From an uncultured Oscillospiraceae bacterium (GTDB taxonomy: Bacteria > Bacillota > Clostridia > Oscillospirales > Oscillospiraceae), in the NCBI GenBank assembly GCA_944387205.1, contig CALXDZ010000055.1, forward strand, positions 1 to 53,164: a stretch of DNA of 53,164 nt, read 5' to 3'. The notes beneath the pieces are model-generated. The model had not been told where the DNA came from. It did no database searches and was given only the letters and a program-made list of their open reading frames with translations. Each line of letters opens with the position of its first letter. Positions within the stretch are counted from its first letter, which is position 1. The position numbers and the translations under genes are program-made. Shown here in pieces: positions 49,670-53,164 of this stretch.

Positions 49670-50620
49670 TTACGCGAATTCCACCAGGGCGCCGCCCCAG
49701 GTGAGGCCGCCGCCGAAGCCCACGATCAGCACCCGGGACCCATGGCCCACCTTGCCCTGCTCGTGGAGCTCGCTGAGGACCAGGGGGATGCTGGCGGCGG
49801 AGGTGTTGCCGTATTCGCCGATGTTTTTATAGTACTTCTCCGGGGGGATGCGGTACTTGCGCACCGCCAGGTCGATGATCCGGGCGTTGGCCTGGTGGAA
49901 GACGAAAAAGTCCACGTCCGCCACGGTCTTGCCCGTGCGCTGGAGGACCTGGTCGATGCACCAGGGCACCGCCTCCACGGCGAACTTGAATACCTTGGTG
50001 CCCTCCATGTACACCAGGCTGGGCACGCCCTTTTCCACGCCGGGCACCCGGAGCATCTCGTCGTTGCCGTGGCAGCCCAGCAGGGCGGAGATGGAGTCCC
50101 ACTCCTCCCGGGCCTCCACCACCGCAGCGCTGGCGCCGTCGCCGAAGAGGATGCAGGTGCCCCGATCCTCCCAGTTGGTGATGCGGCTGAGGTTCTCCGC
50201 ACCGATGACCAGGCCGTACTTCCGCTGCGAGGCGCCCAGCAGGCACTCCGCGGTGTGGAGGGCGTAGAGAAAGCCGGTGCAGGCGGCGTTGAGGTCGAAG
50301 CACACGGTGTCGTGGGGCAGGCCCAGCTCCCGCTGGAGGCAGCAGGCCGCCGAGGGCACCAGGGTGTCCGGCGTCAGGGTGGCCACGATGCAGACCGCCA
50401 CGTCCTCCGCCGTGATGCCGGCGTTTTCCAGGGCCCGGCGGGCGGCCAGGACCGTCATGTCGGTGATGGTCTCCCCCTCCGCCAGGTGGTGGCGGGTGTG
50501 GATACCGGTGCGGGTGGTGATCCACTCGTCGCTGGTCTCCACGATCTTGGCCATGTCGGCGTTGGTGACCAGCTTGGAGGGGACGCCCCGGCCGGTTCCG
50601 ATGATTTTGATGCCTTTCAT
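49670..50620 (-). CDS. fabH: 3-oxoacyl-ACP synthase III FabH
   Basis: A 316-residue initiating ketosynthase that condenses acetyl-CoA or branched acyl-CoA with malonyl-ACP. The catalytic Cys114 is in NAACTGFLYAL, His in FFVFHQANARI and Asn in EYGNTSAASIP. The terminal GFGGGLTWGGALV is typical. AAAGGAG precedes the ATG, which overlaps the accA stop by 4 bp. Confidence 0.97.
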   Translation of the reverse strand: MKGIKIIGTGRGVPSKLVTNADMAKIVETSDEWITTRTGIHTRHHLAEGETITDMTVLAARRALENAGITAEDVAVCIVATLTPDTLVPSAACCLQRELGLPHDTVCFDLNAACTGFLYALHTAECLLGASQRKYGLVIGAENLSRITNWEDRGTCILFGDGASAAVVEAREEWDSISALLGCHGNDEMLRVPGVEKGVPSLVYMEGTKVFKFAVEAVPWCIDQVLQRTGKTVADVDFFVFHQANARIIDLAVRKYRIPPEKYYKNIGEYGNTSAASIPLVLSELHEQGKVGHGSRVLIVGFGGGLTWGGALVEFA

Positions 50621-51438
50621 GGGTTCTCCTTTCGGGACTCAGGCGTCCCCATTTTTCTGAATTTTTCATAGCGCTCCGCCGCCAGGGCCGTGCCCCGGAC
50701 CCGCTCCAGCTCCGCAAGGCGCCGGCGCAGGCACCGGTCCAGCTCCCGGCAGGCGATGGCCGGGGCCAGATGGGCCCCGCCCTCGGGCTCGGGGACGATG
50801 TCGTCAATGACGCCCAGGGCCTTGAGCTCCGGGGCGGTCATCTTCATCAGCGCGCAGGCCTCCTCATGCCGGGCGGCGTCCTTCCACAAAATGGAGGCAA
50901 AGCCCTCGGGAGAGAGGATGGCGTAGACGGCGTTTTCCTGCATCAGCACCCGGTCGGCCACCGCCAGAGCCAGGGCGCCGCCGCTGTTGCCCTCGCCAGT
51001 GATGACGGCCAGAATGGGCACCGTCAGGCGGCTCATCTCAAAGAGGTTCCGGGCGATGGCCTCGCCCTGGCCGTGGGCCTCCGCCTCCAGGCCCGGGTAG
51101 GCCCCGGAGGTGTCGATGAAGGTGATGACGGGCCGGCGGAACTTCTCCGCCTGGCGCATAAGCCGCAGGGCCTTGCGGTAGCCCTCCGGATTGGGCATCC
51201 CGAAGTTGCACTGGAGGTTTTCTTCCAGCGACTTTCCCTTTCGGGTGCCGATGACGGTGACGGGGCGGCCGTGGAACAGGGCAACGCCCCCCAGAATGGC
51301 GGCGTCCTCGCCGCACAGCCGGTCCCCCCTGCACTGGAAAAAGTCGGTGAAGAGGGCGGAGATATAGTCGCTGACGTTGGGCCGGCCAGGGTTGCGGGCG
51401 ATGGCCACCCGCTCCGCGGCAGTCAAAGTCTTACTCAT
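50617..51438 (-). CDS. accA: Acetyl-CoA carboxylase carboxyltransferase subunit alpha
   Basis: A 273-residue AccA, partner of AccD in making malonyl-CoA. Hallmarks are GTRKGKSLEENLQCNFGMPN, FIDTSGAYPGLEAEAHGQGE, TGEGNSGGALALAVADRV and LSPEGFASILWKD. It overlaps fabH downstream and accD upstream by 4 bp each, so the three are translationally coupled. Confidence 0.97.
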   Translation of the reverse strand: MSKTLTAAERVAIARNPGRPNVSDYISALFTDFFQCRGDRLCGEDAAILGGVALFHGRPVTVIGTRKGKSLEENLQCNFGMPNPEGYRKALRLMRQAEKFRRPVITFIDTSGAYPGLEAEAHGQGEAIARNLFEMSRLTVPILAVITGEGNSGGALALAVADRVLMQENAVYAILSPEGFASILWKDAARHEEACALMKMTAPELKALGVIDDIVPEPEGGAHLAPAIACRELDRCLRRRLAELERVRGTALAAERYEKFRKMGTPESRKENP

Positions 51439-52288
51439 GAGCGGCCTCCCTTCTCGTGGAGCCGGAGCAAGCGGGAGAGGGTCTCACGCATCTGCCCCCG
51501 GGGCACCACGGCGTCCACAAATCCGTGCTCCTCCAGGTACTCCGCCCGCTGGAACCCCTCGGGCAGCGTCTCGCCGATGGTCTGCTGGATCACCCGGGGA
51601 CCGGCAAAGCCGATGAGGGCCCCGGGCTCCGCCAGGATGATGTCCCCCAGGGAGGCAAAGCTGGCGGTGACGCCGCCGGTGGTGGGGTCCGTCAGCACGG
51701 AGATGTACAAAAGCCCCTTTTCGGCGTACCGGGCCAGGGCGGCGCTGGTCTTGGCCATCTGCATCAGCGAGAGGATGCCCTCCTGCATCCGGGCGCCGCC
51801 GCTGGCGGCAAAGAGGATGAGGGGTAGGCGGCTTTTCCCGGCGTACTCGATGGCCAGGGTCAGCTTCTCCCCCACAGCGGCGCTCATGGAGCCCATGAGG
51901 AAGCGGCTGTCCAGCACCCCCACCACGCACTTGCGGCCGTCGATGGTGCCCAGGGCGGTGACCACGGCCTCGCTGAGGCCGGTCCTGCGCTGGGCCGCAC
52001 TGAGCTTTTCCCGGTAGCCGGGGAAGGCCAGGGGGTCCGCAGCGCTCACCTTGGTGAAGAGCTCCCGGAAGGAGCCCGGGTCCAGCACAGAGCTCAGGCG
52101 GTAGTAGGCCCCCATGGGGAAGTGGTAGCCGCACTTGGGACACACGGACAGCCCCTGGGCCACCAGCCGCCGCTCGCTCTCCTGGCCGCACTTGGGACAC
52201 TGGACCAGCTTATCGCCGGGCACATAGTTCTCCCGCATGGCCTTCATGGCCAGGAGACGGGCCCGGCGGCGGGCAAAGATGGATTCGC

Positions 52289-52292
<4 letters not shown>
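51435..52292 (-). CDS. accD: Acetyl-CoA carboxylase carboxyltransferase subunit beta
   Basis: A 285-residue AccD. It has an N-terminal C4 zinc ribbon (CPKCGQ at about 32 and CPKCGYHF about 19 residues later) and a carboxyltransferase core with ASGGARMQEGILSLMQMAK, DPTTGGVTASFASLGD and GFAGPRVIQQT. The start is GTG at 52292, overlapping the accC stop as GTGA, with GAGG upstream. Confidence 0.97.

Positions 52293-53164
<872 letters not shown>

Overview
The window looks like a chromosomal segment from a GC-rich (roughly 60-65 %) anaerobic gut Clostridia, most like the Oscillospiraceae lineage that holds Flavonifractor, Intestinimonas and Lawsonibacter. The basis is the gene content: a mutS-mutL-miaA-hfq cluster, a sepF/divIVA/yggS division cluster, FabK in place of FabI, a MarR/FabT-like regulator behind the fab genes, a CIRCE-controlled groESL operon, sigma-A-type promoters and AGGAGG-type ribosome binding sites. 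The family-level placement is inference.

Layout. 1-6 kb: the N-terminal part of a cation P-type ATPase behind a yybP-ykoY (Mn2+) riboswitch, a hemerythrin-CheX fusion, tRNA-fMet and tRNA-Leu, mnmA, an unusual histidine-kinase-like protein, and gap. 6-23 kb, almost all minus strand: a DUF3795 membrane protein, a HAD phosphatase, then a long co-directional series read from mutS down to divIVA (mutS, CPBP protease, AEC transporter, a duplicated mutL 5' fragment, mutL, DUF6440, an NAD(P)H oxidoreductase, miaA, hfq, an HlyD-like adaptor, yggS, sepF, divIVA). Upstream of mutS are an MBL-fold enzyme, a divergent XRE/small-protein switch and miaB. 23-31 kb: an SDR reductase, an intergenic multi-hairpin repeat element with 48-bp tandem repeats, an S24 self-cleaving XRE repressor, tRNA-Tyr and tRNA-Thr, a three-gene small-protein cluster, a YitT protein, rpe, recR and groES-groEL, with a second copy of the hairpin element between groES and groEL.

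31-41 kb is the accessory region. It has a frameshifted lipoprotein, a creatininase-family enzyme, a second XRE/small-protein switch whose small gene is frameshifted, and a catabolic-looking cluster. That cluster is a BaiA-like SDR, the stump of an MFS transporter, and two enoate-reductase-type (BaiCD/BaiH-like) flavin/Fe-S oxidoreductases, one truncated by a deletion and one by an amber codon. Divergent from it are an AraC regulator with two DNA-binding domains and a translationally coupled, HTH-less cupin protein. I read this as a decaying enone-reduction locus (steroid, bile acid or plant phenolic) with an unusual sensor pair.

41-53 kb: purC-purF, three tRNAs (Val, Glu, elongator Met), then a complete-looking type II fatty acid initiation and elongation operon on the minus strand, accC(partial)-accD-accA-fabH-fabK-fabD-fabG-fabF-fabZ. 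It is followed by a separately promoted, apparently leaderless MarR/FabT-like regulator. acpP and accB are not in the window. A third, partial hairpin element sits between fabG and fabF.

The most interesting items are the dispersed A-B-C multi-hairpin element, whose stem sequences differ while pairing is kept, and the double-HTH AraC plus HTH-less cupin pair at the decaying reductase locus. Also worth checking are the two XRE switches with palindromic operators in their control regions, and the duplicated mutL start. All functional calls rest on reading protein motifs and DNA signals by eye; no database search was run.
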